This document shows, piece after piece, positions 8,493 to 16,541 of a stretch of 64,000 nt of DNA. The notes beneath the pieces were generated by a model. It was not told the origin of the DNA. It made no database searches and saw nothing but the letters and a program-made list of their open reading frames with translations. Source of the DNA: an uncultured Sulfolobales archaeon (GTDB lineage Archaea > Thermoproteota > Thermoprotei_A > Sulfolobales > NBVN01); the NCBI GenBank assembly GCA_938017505.1, contig CALIKV010000006.1:114927-178926 (forward strand). The letters run 5' to 3'. Made by a program: the position numbers and the translations under genes. The number at the start of each line of letters is the position of its first letter. Position 1 is the stretch's first letter.

Positions 8493-9227
8493 TTGCCTGA
8501 GCTAGTGTTTCTTGGCGTTGGGGGTTGGCTCTCGAACCCGTTCTTCGGGCAATCAGGAATTTTGGTTATGAACCCAGGCCTTAAGATACTGATGGAGGTG
8601 GGCGAAGGGGCTTTCGAGAGGTTGAACATGTGTCTCGACGTTAGGGTCGACGAGCTTGACTACATCATCGTGACACACTCACACGGAGATCACGTCCTGG
8701 GCTTACCAACCATAGCTCAGCATCTAAAGCAAGTTCTAAAGGTGATCGCCCTGAGAGAGACGGCCGCGGACCTCAGGAAGATCTTCGAAGCCTTACATAT
8801 AGAGGATAAGCTACGGCGGCTGGACATAATTGAGATCCCTCCTGAGGGCGTTATGGAGCTTAAGCCAGGAGCCCTGCTTAGATGGGTTAGGGCCAAACAT
8901 GTGATCCCGTCAATATCTATCGTGCTAGAGCTCGGTGCTTTCAAGATAGCCTACAGCGGTGACACCTCACTTAATCCAGACTTCCTCGAGACAGCTAAAG
9001 GCGCTGACTTACTCATTCACGAGTTCTCAGTCCCTGACGTGGTTAAGGACGTTGCTGAGGTGCTTGGTCACACAACAACCTCCGAAATCGACCAGGTCAT
9101 CGAGATCTCCAGGCCGAGGCGATTAATACCGGTGCATTACTATTTGGAGCCGCCTAAGTTCAGCTTTAAAAAACCAGGAGGAGTTGAGTTAATACTCCCT
9201 ACACCATGCTCTAGGCTCAGTTTTTAG
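8493..9227 (+). CDS. Metallo-beta-lactamase-fold hydrolase
   Basis: 244 residues with the di-zinc site THSHGDHV (61-68), the bridging aspartate in YSGDTSLN near 156, EFS and the terminal PVHYY histidine near 225. The arrangement is that of RNase Z/AtsA-like members of the MBL fold, but the RNase Z exosite insertion is not obvious, so tRNase activity is not claimed. TTG 8493 follows GAGGTG at 8482-8487. The gene stands alone between the minus-strand HypE-like gene and the AbrB-PhoU gene. Confidence 0.78.
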   Translation: MPELVFLGVGGWLSNPFFGQSGILVMNPGLKILMEVGEGAFERLNMCLDVRVDELDYIIVTHSHGDHVLGLPTIAQHLKQVLKVIALRETAADLRKIFEALHIEDKLRRLDIIEIPPEGVMELKPGALLRWVRAKHVIPSISIVLELGAFKIAYSGDTSLNPDFLETAKGADLLIHEFSVPDVVKDVAEVLGHTTTSEIDQVIEISRPRRLIPVHYYLEPPKFSFKKPGGVELILPTPCSRLSF

Positions 9228-9300
9228 TCGTTTCTAGATATACTTTAGCTAGGATTTAAATAATTCCTTAGGAGTAAAGGACTAGTCAAAATAAGATTAA

Positions 9301-9311
9301 ACTTTTTAAAT
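9301..9311 (+). promoter_or_regulatory. TATA box of the AbrB-PhoU gene; decides its start
   Basis: ACTTTTTAAAT would place initiation near 9330, downstream of the ATG at 9319. The mRNA would then contain GAGGTG (9334-9339) and TTG 9346 as the first usable start. Confidence 0.5.
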
Positions 9312-9345
9312 TCTCTGAATGACTATAGAATTAGAGGTGTGTAGT

Positions 9346-10431
9346 TTGCCTGAGATAAGAAGGATACAGAAATTCGGTAAATCAACATTGATGGTTTCAC
9401 TCCCGGCTGGTTGGGTAAAGTCGATGAAGATATCCTCAGGAGATAGTGTCAGCATTGATTTAATGGAGGACGGTGCCCTCAGGATAGTGCCCCTCTATAT
9501 GGCTCAGAAGAAGGAGGAGAAGATATTGCAGATAAAGGTTAGCAGAAATTCGTCCGAGACGTTACTCACGAGGAGCATAATAGCGGGTTACCTCCTAGGC
9601 GCTGACGTGGTTGTGGTGGAGGCTATGGACGGGGTGCTCTCGGAAACCCACCTGAAGACCGTTAGAGACGTGGTTAAAGACCTTTTAGGCGCTGAGATCC
9701 TTGAACACACTCCGAACAAGGTATCCGTGCAGATCCTGGTCGACCCTAGTAAATACTCCGCCATTAACATGCTCAGCAGGCTAGTTAATCGAGTTAAGTT
9801 CATGATACAACACCTCCAAATAGCGGTGATAGATAACAAACCCTATTTGCTTGACGAGATAATGGAGATAGAGAAGGAGGTTGACAGACTTCATGCCCTG
9901 GCTATAAGACAGTTCCTTCAGGCTCAGAACGACAGAACTCTGGCTAAGCATCTGGGGATTAAAGTATCATTGATACCTGAGTACAGGGGGATCGTTAAAG
10001 GCCTTGAGGAGGTCGCAGACGCCCTGAGTTCAGCCGCCCATACTCTTAAGGACCTAGGGAACATGGATCTCCTCACACTGCTCGCAAACGAATCAGGCAT
10101 GCTTAAGGAAAGCCTGGACTACTTACTTATGACTGTTGATAGAATCGACAGGACTTTCAAAACCCTGGACCTCTACATCTCTAATGAAGTACTTAACATG
10201 GTTACAGAGTACTACACATTAATCAGGAAGTATGACGAGTTACTGTTCAGAAAGCTTAAGGGAAGAGAAGAACATAAGGCGGAGTTTAACAAGAGGTACG
10301 TCTCTCTAAGGGAGTTCATCGATAGACTCGTAGAGGTCGGCCGGTCTATGGAGTCCGTCTCAGAAGCGATTTTCGACATCTCAGTTGAGAGGGCCGGCGT
10401 GACCCTAGACATATGTAAGGTCTTCGTTTAG
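9346..10431 (+). CDS. AbrB/SpoVT-domain PhoU-family regulator
   Basis: About 361 residues. An N-terminal swapped-hairpin DNA-binding domain (RRIQKFGKSTLMVSLPAGWV, first 50 residues) is followed by a long helical PhoU-type region with metal-binding-like acidic repeats (DEIMEIEKEVDRL near 170). Archaeal proteins of this form are annotated as phosphate uptake regulators. The start at TTG 9346 is chosen over ATG 9319 from the promoter position and the GAGGTG site. No pst transporter is adjacent, so the regulated target is unknown. A second, shorter PhoU-like (DUF47) protein is at 56.4-57.1 kb. Confidence 0.8.
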   Translation: MPEIRRIQKFGKSTLMVSLPAGWVKSMKISSGDSVSIDLMEDGALRIVPLYMAQKKEEKILQIKVSRNSSETLLTRSIIAGYLLGADVVVVEAMDGVLSETHLKTVRDVVKDLLGAEILEHTPNKVSVQILVDPSKYSAINMLSRLVNRVKFMIQHLQIAVIDNKPYLLDEIMEIEKEVDRLHALAIRQFLQAQNDRTLAKHLGIKVSLIPEYRGIVKGLEEVADALSSAAHTLKDLGNMDLLTLLANESGMLKESLDYLLMTVDRIDRTFKTLDLYISNEVLNMVTEYYTLIRKYDELLFRKLKGREEHKAEFNKRYVSLREFIDRLVEVGRSMESVSEAIFDISVERAGVTLDICKVFV

Positions 10432-10451
10432 TCACAGTACCCGCCGCTGAG

Positions 10452-10468
10452 AGTCCTTAACTAGGACT
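10452..10468. repeat. Perfect inverted repeat upstream of xerA
   Basis: AGTCCT and AGGACT flank TAACT. It lies between the AbrB-PhoU stop and the GTTTTTAAGG TATA-like box at 10471-10480. It could be an operator of the next gene or a processing hairpin; nothing favours one over the other. Confidence 0.35.
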
Positions 10469-10513
10469 TCGTTTTTAAGGAAACAACAACCTTAGTTTTA
10501 TGATCGGGGAACT

Positions 10514-11413
10514 ATGGTTAGATTCGACCTAGGTGAAGCGTCGAGAGAAGTTCTTGAGGGAGATGTTTGGTACGCTTTAGAGGCGTTCTTAACGGAACTG
10601 GAGGCGGCTGGAGCGTCAAGCAAGACCGTTCGTGCATACAGGTACGGTATTACTGATTTCCTTAGGTTCGCAGGTAGGAATTACGTTAAGGAGTTGGGTC
10701 TTGAGGACTACAACAGGTGGAGGCTGGAGAGGTTGAGGAAGGGTTTTCCCCAGGGCTCTAGAGATAAAAGGAAGGCGCAGACCACCCTCCATTACTACTC
10801 ACTTTACGTCAGGGCTTTCATTAAGTGGTTAGGATTGGCCGATAGAGTTCCTGCAGTAGCCAGACCTAGGGGAAGAAGGAACGTGGCGACGCTTAAAGAG
10901 GACGAGGTACGCAGGATGTTTGAGGCCTCAAGAGACCTGCTGGATAAGCTGATCATCGCGTTGCTCTTTGAGACAGGCCTTAGAGCGCAAGAGCTTCTCT
11001 CACTGTGTATAGAGGACATAAACCTTGAAAGCCATGAGATGGTAATCAAGCACGCTAAGTTTGGTGAGGAAAGAGTGGTTTTCTTCGGACCCTTAAGCCT
11101 GGAGGCGTTACGCCTCTACTCATCGTTGAACGGTTGGAAGAAGGGCAGGTTAATCAACCTAACCTACAGTGGACTCTACAAGAGACTTAAAACGCTAGCT
11201 GAGAGGGCCGGAGTAAGTCTTGAGAAGGTACGGCCGCATGTGTTGAGACATACATTTGCCACTGAGGCATTGAGGAGAGGCATCGACGTGGTAGCCCTGC
11301 AAAACCTCCTAGGTCATAGAGACGTCAAAACCACACAGATATACGTCCACCTCCTCAAAGAGGACGTCAAGAGATTCTATGAAAGGGCTTTCATGCAAGA
11401 GGTTCAGGTCTGA
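10514..11413 (+). CDS. xerA: Tyrosine recombinase XerA
   Basis: A 299-residue integrase-family recombinase with an N-terminal SAM-like core-binding domain (about 20-105) and the catalytic domain: Arg157 (TGLRAQELL), Lys182 (HAKFGEERVVF), HVLR at 242-245, His268 (LLGHRDVKTT) and nucleophile Tyr277 (QIYVHL). All catalytic residues are present. Length, lack of flanking att-like repeats and single-gene context fit the chromosomal archaeal XerA that resolves chromosome dimers at dif, rather than a mobile-element integrase. ATG 10514 follows GGGGA. A T-rich tract downstream looks like its terminator. I did not find a convincing dif site nearby. Confidence 0.9.
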   Translation: MVRFDLGEASREVLEGDVWYALEAFLTELEAAGASSKTVRAYRYGITDFLRFAGRNYVKELGLEDYNRWRLERLRKGFPQGSRDKRKAQTTLHYYSLYVRAFIKWLGLADRVPAVARPRGRRNVATLKEDEVRRMFEASRDLLDKLIIALLFETGLRAQELLSLCIEDINLESHEMVIKHAKFGEERVVFFGPLSLEALRLYSSLNGWKKGRLINLTYSGLYKRLKTLAERAGVSLEKVRPHVLRHTFATEALRRGIDVVALQNLLGHRDVKTTQIYVHLLKEDVKRFYERAFMQEVQV

Positions 11414-11447
11414 CGTGGTTCGTAAATTGTGGTAATCCTATCATCCG

Positions 11448-11475
11448 TTTCTTGTTTTGGTTTTGAGTTTTTCAG
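11448..11475 (+). terminator. T-rich archaeal terminator after xerA
   Basis: Clustered T-runs (TTTCTTGTTTTGGTTTTGAG followed by TTTTT) begin 35 bp after the stop. Archaeal RNA polymerase stops at such oligo-T tracts without needing a hairpin. The rest of 11414-11625 holds no gene that I can support. Confidence 0.5.
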
Positions 11476-11625
11476 GACAACCTCAGAATATTCCCACACC
11501 CGTGTCTTAGGCGGCATCGACCAAAATAGTCCTCGAAATTTCATGAGAGCTGAAACAACGTTCGTCAGGGGCTGCTCGCTATGAGAAACACCATTGAGAC
11601 CTAGGTGACCTCAATGATCGATCGC

Positions 11626-12921
11626 TCACGTATTAGGCCGCTGAAAGCCTAGCATATTCAGGGCCCTCGGTAATATATCCCATCCGTGTTTAATCACTCC
11701 AAGCGATCCCTTCTCGTAACACTCACGCTCACTTAACCTTAAAACACTGTCAGGGGTTACATCGCCGCCTACAAGTAGGATGGGCACTGGATCGTCTGTA
11801 TGGGCTCTAACTGAAGGAGGTGTTGCGTGGTCAGCCGTCACAAGTAACGCGACGTCGCTTAAGTCAACGCTGCCCAGCAGCTCCTTAACGTAATATCTAT
11901 CTATCTCCTCTATGGATCTGATCTTGCCCTGGAGATCGCCGTCATGGCCGGGCTCGTCAGGCCCTTTCAAGTGAACGTAGACCACGTTAACCTCGTTAAG
12001 TAACTTGAGCGTGGCCTCCAGCCTTAAGGCGTAGTCTGAATGTTTGTCCTGTGTGGGAGGAGGCACTTCCATGGCACGCATCCCGAGGAGCCTCGCTATG
12101 CCATTTTCAACAGGCATTTCGGTTATCGAGCCGAAGATCGCTCTGAACGTCTGGCTTATCGGTGTCAGTTTAGGCAATCTCGAACCAGCGTCTCTCACTA
12201 AAATCACATTAGCCTTAAGGAGTCCCTCCTTTTCCCTCCTCACATTCACAGGATGTTTATCTAATATTTCTATAGCTCTTGAAGTGAATTCATTCACTAG
12301 CTCAGCAGTCGCTTGAGCATTTAGACTCGCGCTCAGCGGCGAAGATTCTTTGACGTAGGGTGAAAAAGCCTTCTCAGCCACGGATATCAAGCCAACTCTC
12401 CTGTACGCCGGATCAGTGTTATCTACTTCATCGCTTAAGGCCAGATCCTCACTGCCCAACACAACAACGGCCCTGTGACCAATGGTGGCTTTAACCTTCA
12501 CGTAGCCTTTATGGCTGCTCAGCTGTAACCCGTCGAGGGACTTAGCAAGCTCGCAAGCCTCTTCAGTCGTCAATGACCTACTAACCCTTCTATCAATTAA
12601 CCTTCTTGTCTTAGGATCTACTGTAGCGAAGTTAGCTCTAAAAGCTACCTCATGCCCCTCAAGAAACGACATTCCAGCTCCGATAGCCTCAACAGGTCCT
12701 CTGCCCGTGTAGTACTTGTGTGGGTCGTAACCCAATATGCTCATAACTGCTGCGTCAGACTCAGGAGCTATCCCCTCACCTACCGTGTAAACCGTGCCAC
12801 ATACGCCAGCTCTTGCAAGGAGATCTAGAAACGGCTTCCTGGCTGAACTCAGCGAACTTTTGACGTCACTTAGCCTGTCGGCCATGCCGTCAAGAATTAA
12901 ATACACTAGCCTCACTCTCAA
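11626..12921 (-). CDS. apgM: 2,3-bisphosphoglycerate-independent phosphoglycerate mutase, archaeal type
   Basis: Interconverts 3- and 2-phosphoglycerate. The 431-residue protein has the alkaline-phosphatase-superfamily metal site: LILDGMADR with Asp11, the phospho-acceptor serine at about 55 in APESDAAVMSILGYDP, and TADHATPPSVRAHTDDPVP near 370. Length is as in characterised archaeal aPGAMs. It is transcribed divergently from the flavoprotein gene at 13040 with about 120 bp between starts. A minus-strand AT-rich box lies at 12944-12955. It complements pgk-gap at 2.8-5.0 kb in the lower glycolytic trunk. Confidence 0.95.
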   Translation of the reverse strand: MRVRLVYLILDGMADRLSDVKSSLSSARKPFLDLLARAGVCGTVYTVGEGIAPESDAAVMSILGYDPHKYYTGRGPVEAIGAGMSFLEGHEVAFRANFATVDPKTRRLIDRRVSRSLTTEEACELAKSLDGLQLSSHKGYVKVKATIGHRAVVVLGSEDLALSDEVDNTDPAYRRVGLISVAEKAFSPYVKESSPLSASLNAQATAELVNEFTSRAIEILDKHPVNVRREKEGLLKANVILVRDAGSRLPKLTPISQTFRAIFGSITEMPVENGIARLLGMRAMEVPPPTQDKHSDYALRLEATLKLLNEVNVVYVHLKGPDEPGHDGDLQGKIRSIEEIDRYYVKELLGSVDLSDVALLVTADHATPPSVRAHTDDPVPILLVGGDVTPDSVLRLSERECYEKGSLGVIKHGWDILPRALNMLGFQRPNT

Positions 12922-13039
12922 TTCACCACTAATTGAATGGTCTAGAGTTTTTAATTTGGTTGGTAGATACTCTTGAGAGCGTAGACGTAGGCGTAAACTA
13001 CTTAAATTTTCAACTGGCGTACTCTCCCATTGGGTCTAG

Positions 13040-13804
13040 ATGATGAGGCCCGTTAAGGTACTTGGCCTGAACGCCTCGCCGAGAAAATACGGAAACACGT
13101 TCAAGCTACTTGACGTAGCTCTTAGGACAGCCTCTCTTCATGGGGGTGAAGTAAAACTCATACACATATATGACTACAGTATAAAGCCTTGTGAAGGTTG
13201 CTTAAGCGATGAACAACTCGCTTGCAGACCGCCGTGTCTGAACAACGACGAGAGCTGGAACCTCCTTAAAGAAATACTGAGGAGCGATGCGCTTATCATA
13301 GCGACGCCTGTGTTTTGGTACGGTCCTTCAGGGCATCTTAAAAACCTCATAGATAAGTTAACGATATTCGAAAACATGATTTTCATAAGCGGTAGGTCTT
13401 GGGTGGAGGGCAAGGTAGCTGGCTTCATAGCTGTAAGCGCTGAGGCAGGTGCTGTGACGACTATCGCATACCTAATGTCCGTTCTGAACTCCCTCGGCTA
13501 TTTCATACCTCCTTGGGCACTTGCGTATTACCAAGGAACTGGCGACGCGTTGAAGAGTAAGGAAGCTGTGATGGACTCAGCCAACATAGGCAGGATAATC
13601 GTGAAAGCCGCTGAGACGATCAAGGCAAACATGCCGGGTAAGTGGTACGAGCCTCAGATATTGAAGACGCTAGAGGAGCATGGCGTGGTCGAGAGCGTGG
13701 CTAAGGAGGCAGAGAGCCTCGAGAGGGAGGAGCGAAGCAAGAGATCTGAGTTGGTAGGTAAGATGTTGAAAACGGATCCAAGTAAATATAGATTCACGTT
13801 ATAA
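13040..13804 (+). CDS. NADPH-dependent FMN reductase-family flavoprotein
   Basis: 254 residues with a flavodoxin-like fold: the FMN phosphate loop LGLNASPRKYGNTFKLL (residues 8-24) and the TPVFWYGPSGHLKNLIDKL segment near 95. Three cysteines near 52-65 (CEGCLSDEQLACRPPC) match the iron-sulfur flavoprotein (Isf) pattern, so it may also hold a [4Fe-4S] cluster and work as an electron carrier. The start is in an ATGATG at 13040-13045, close to the expected transcription start from ACTTAAATTTT near 13000, so it may be nearly leaderless. The physiological partner is unknown. Confidence 0.78.
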   Translation: MMRPVKVLGLNASPRKYGNTFKLLDVALRTASLHGGEVKLIHIYDYSIKPCEGCLSDEQLACRPPCLNNDESWNLLKEILRSDALIIATPVFWYGPSGHLKNLIDKLTIFENMIFISGRSWVEGKVAGFIAVSAEAGAVTTIAYLMSVLNSLGYFIPPWALAYYQGTGDALKSKEAVMDSANIGRIIVKAAETIKANMPGKWYEPQILKTLEEHGVVESVAKEAESLEREERSKRSELVGKMLKTDPSKYRFTL

Positions 13805-13883
13805 AGGTCTTTCTGCAAGGAGCGTTCATTATTGACGATTTGACTTAGCTTTGCATATCTCACTTTGCCGCCGAACGCTTCGA

Positions 13884-13893
13884 AATATTTAAA
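13884..13893 (+). promoter_or_regulatory. TATA box of the lipoamide dehydrogenase-like gene; decides its start
   Basis: AATATTTAAA predicts initiation close to 13918, downstream of the track start at 13865. The first usable codon is then ATG 13928 (or TTG 13925), where the FAD motif begins. Confidence 0.5.
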
Positions 13894-13927
13894 CCGCTGC
13901 CCGTCAATTTCTTGGTTGGCTGTCTTG

Positions 13928-15316
13928 ATGTACGACGTGGTAGTTATCGGCGGTGGTCCAGCTGGATATACCGCGGCGATAACGGCTCTCCAAAACGGCT
14001 TAAGAGTAGCTCTCGTGGAGCAGAAGTACTTAGGCGGTGAGTGTACTAACTGGGGGTGCATTCCTTCTAAGGCGTTGATCGAGTTAGGCAGCGCAGTAGG
14101 CGTTGCGAGGGCCTTAAGCAGGCACGGCATCACGCTTAAGGTAGAAAGCATTGACAGAAGCAAGACTTTGAGACACATTTCTAGAGCTGTTACTAAGGCT
14201 AGGGAGGGTGTTAAGTACTTACTTAGCGAGGTTGACGTTATTCAGGGTTTCGGAAGGCTTAAGAACACTCACTTAGTGAAGATCAACGGCTCAGAGAGTA
14301 AGGAAGTTGAAGCGAGGAATATAGTCATAGCGACGGGGACAGAGCCTAAGACTGTGCCGACCTTCAGTTTCGACGGTGTGAAAATAATTCACAACAGGCA
14401 CTTCTTCGAGTTAGAGTCCCTGCCTAACTCGATAGCTATAATAGGAGCTGGAGCGATAGGATGTGAGATCTCAGGAGCTCTAGCCAACTTAGATGTAGAA
14501 GTACACTTAATCGAAATAATGGATAAGATACTTCCTGAAGTCGACAAGGACGTAAGCGATGTAGTTGCTAAGTACCTAGCCAGATCCGGTGTTAAGATAT
14601 ACACGTCCTCTAGCGCTCAGTTTAAGGAGTACTCGGGTGACGATGTTTTGATAAGGATATCCGGCAAGGGAGGGACCGCCGAGATACGAGTTGAGAAGGT
14701 GCTCATAGCGGCGGGTAGAAGCTACAACACCAAGGACATAGGGCTAAGCGAGGTAGGCGTTGAAACGGATGAGAGGGGCGTGGTTATAGTTAACGATTTA
14801 ATGAGAACAACAATCCCCAACATATACGCTGCCGGAGATATCACAGGACCTCCTCTACTAGCGCATAAAGCGTTTAGGGAGGGCGTAATAGCTGCCGAGG
14901 CTATCGCAGGCGTTAAGGAAGTCCTCCCGAGAGGGCCTGTGCCCATGGTGATATACACACATCCTGAAGTAGGTTTTGTAGGGTTTAGTGAGTCGCAAGC
15001 AACTAGGATCGGCGTTAAGCATAGGGTTGTGAAATTTCCTTACGTGGCGTTAGGGAAGGACTCAACAACCATCAGGTCAACGCCTGACGGCTTTGTTAAA
15101 CTCATCCTAGAGGAGGAATCGGGTAAGATTATGGGAGCCGCAATAGTCGGTAACGGCGCTGCCGACGTGATACATCTGTTCACCCTAGCGATGAGTCAAC
15201 GTATGGAGCTACGTGACTTAAGAAAAGCCATCATGACACATCCAACATACTCGGAGCTCTTCAGCGAGATAGTCTCAAGCGCGTTAGGGAGGCCTCTCCA
15301 CGCTCCTAAGTCGTGA
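13928..15316 (+). CDS. Dihydrolipoamide dehydrogenase-family flavoprotein disulfide reductase
   Basis: 462 residues from ATG 13928, where MYDVVVIGGGPAGYTAA opens the FAD-binding fold. The redox disulfide is GGECTNWGCIPSKAL (Cys39/Cys44). The NAD(P)H fold is IIGAGAIGCEISGAL near 175, the second FAD motif is AAGDITG near 300, and the C-terminal His-Glu pair is HPTYSELFSEI. All catalytic elements are present. No 2-oxoacid dehydrogenase E1/E2 genes are in the window, so the partner could be a glycine cleavage system, lipoylated protein or other disulfide. The 3' end overlaps the convergent M24 peptidase by 11 bp. Confidence 0.87.
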   Translation: MYDVVVIGGGPAGYTAAITALQNGLRVALVEQKYLGGECTNWGCIPSKALIELGSAVGVARALSRHGITLKVESIDRSKTLRHISRAVTKAREGVKYLLSEVDVIQGFGRLKNTHLVKINGSESKEVEARNIVIATGTEPKTVPTFSFDGVKIIHNRHFFELESLPNSIAIIGAGAIGCEISGALANLDVEVHLIEIMDKILPEVDKDVSDVVAKYLARSGVKIYTSSSAQFKEYSGDDVLIRISGKGGTAEIRVEKVLIAAGRSYNTKDIGLSEVGVETDERGVVIVNDLMRTTIPNIYAAGDITGPPLLAHKAFREGVIAAEAIAGVKEVLPRGPVPMVIYTHPEVGFVGFSESQATRIGVKHRVVKFPYVALGKDSTTIRSTPDGFVKLILEEESGKIMGAAIVGNGAADVIHLFTLAMSQRMELRDLRKAIMTHPTYSELFSEIVSSALGRPLHAPKS

Positions 15317-16403
15317 ATAAAGGTAGTTTGTTCAGGACCTCGCAACCGCTCTTCTTAACTAAGACTAGGTTCTCCAGCCTCACACCGAATTTACCAGGCA
15401 CGTAAACGCCAGGCTCGACTGTGATTATCATTCCATTAACTAACACGTCGTCCACTCCCTGCGCTAATCTAGGTCTCTCATGGATTTCCAACCCCACGCC
15501 ATGACCTAGCGTGTGGATAAAGTGCTGCTCTAGACCGTGTTTCCTCAGGACGCTTCTCGCTAGGGAGTCAGGCTCACTTGCCTTAACACCATCGCTAATC
15601 AGATCGACTGCTCCTGTAAGAGCTTCGCCAACCGCCTCTATAACTCTTGACGCTCCGTCATCGAGATTGCCCGTGAGTACTGTTCTGGTGGTATCGGAGC
15701 AGTACCCTCTATACTTAGCGCCGAAGTCTAGCACCACGACGTCATTGCCTATTACCCTCTCAGTAGGGTATGCGTGTGGATACGCAGAGTTAGGACCTGA
15801 TGCAACTATAGTCTCGAAGGCTATTGACTCAGCCCCACCAAGTCTCATAAGGCTATCTAGCTTCGCGGCGACTTGCATCTCGGTTAAACCGGTAATTCCT
15901 TCGGAGAGTAGCCTACCGAAGCTGCTCTCAGCTATGCTCAACGCGCTCTTTACGAGTTCAATCTCTCCAGGCTCCTTAACGGATCTCTGAGCAGCTATTA
16001 ACGCCCCTATATCCTCCACCTCAACGTGGTTCCTTAGTCTCCCGCCTAGTTCCTGAGAGAGCTGTGTTGAGTAGCTTAGATCAAACCCGACTTTAGTATG
16101 ACCGGAGTCTATAAGGTACTTGGCAAGCCAGTCGGAGAGCCTGCCTTTAAGCAGCTTAGGAATACCAGGCAACTCGTACGTTGAGTACGGCAGGACCTCA
16201 GCGGATCCCCCGACTAGGTCGGAAACCCTCCAGAAATCAAGCGCTGGTGTTAACACTTTCAGGTCCCCGCCGTCTTCGTAAAGAATGAAATTACCGCTTG
16301 CCCTAGGGATGCCTAGATAGTAGAACACATTCCACTCGTAAGTTACTAGAACCGCATCTAGACCGCGGTCCTCAAGCACTCTCTTAAGCTTACTCAACCT
16401 CAC
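15306..16403 (-). CDS. Xaa-Pro aminopeptidase/dipeptidase (M24 family)
   Basis: 365 residues with a creatinase-like N-domain (1-130) and a pita-bread catalytic domain. Metal ligands are visible: VVLDFGAKYRGYCSDTTRTV (two Asp), HTLGHGVGLEIHE (His), TVEPGVYV (Glu) and VRLENLVLV (Glu). It removes or cleaves residues before proline in peptide turnover. It is a single minus-strand gene convergent with the lipoamide dehydrogenase-like gene. Confidence 0.88.
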   Translation of the reverse strand: MRLSKLKRVLEDRGLDAVLVTYEWNVFYYLGIPRASGNFILYEDGGDLKVLTPALDFWRVSDLVGGSAEVLPYSTYELPGIPKLLKGRLSDWLAKYLIDSGHTKVGFDLSYSTQLSQELGGRLRNHVEVEDIGALIAAQRSVKEPGEIELVKSALSIAESSFGRLLSEGITGLTEMQVAAKLDSLMRLGGAESIAFETIVASGPNSAYPHAYPTERVIGNDVVVLDFGAKYRGYCSDTTRTVLTGNLDDGASRVIEAVGEALTGAVDLISDGVKASEPDSLARSVLRKHGLEQHFIHTLGHGVGLEIHERPRLAQGVDDVLVNGMIITVEPGVYVPGKFGVRLENLVLVKKSGCEVLNKLPLFTT

Positions 16404-16499
16404 GACGGCACACCCTTAGAGATAAGGGACTAGAGGTTTAAATCGGCGGCTCAATCGTTTGTGCGTAACTATAAAAACAATTTATTGTTAGGAATCAAA

Positions 16500-16510
16500 A
16501 ATTTTTAAGG
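16500..16510 (+). promoter_or_regulatory. TATA box of the cDPG synthetase-family gene
   Basis: AATTTTTAAGG lies about 32 bp before TTG 16542, with GGGGTGGTGG as a possible ribosome site. Just upstream, AACAA and TTGTT form a short inverted repeat at 16476-16489 that could be an operator. Confidence 0.45.
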
Positions 16511-16541
16511 CCAGAAAACCTATTATTGGGGTGGTGGTTAT

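Noticed and set aside
10514-11413. Mobile-element integrase
   Set aside because: No att repeats, tRNA target or cargo next to it; size and motifs match chromosomal XerA.
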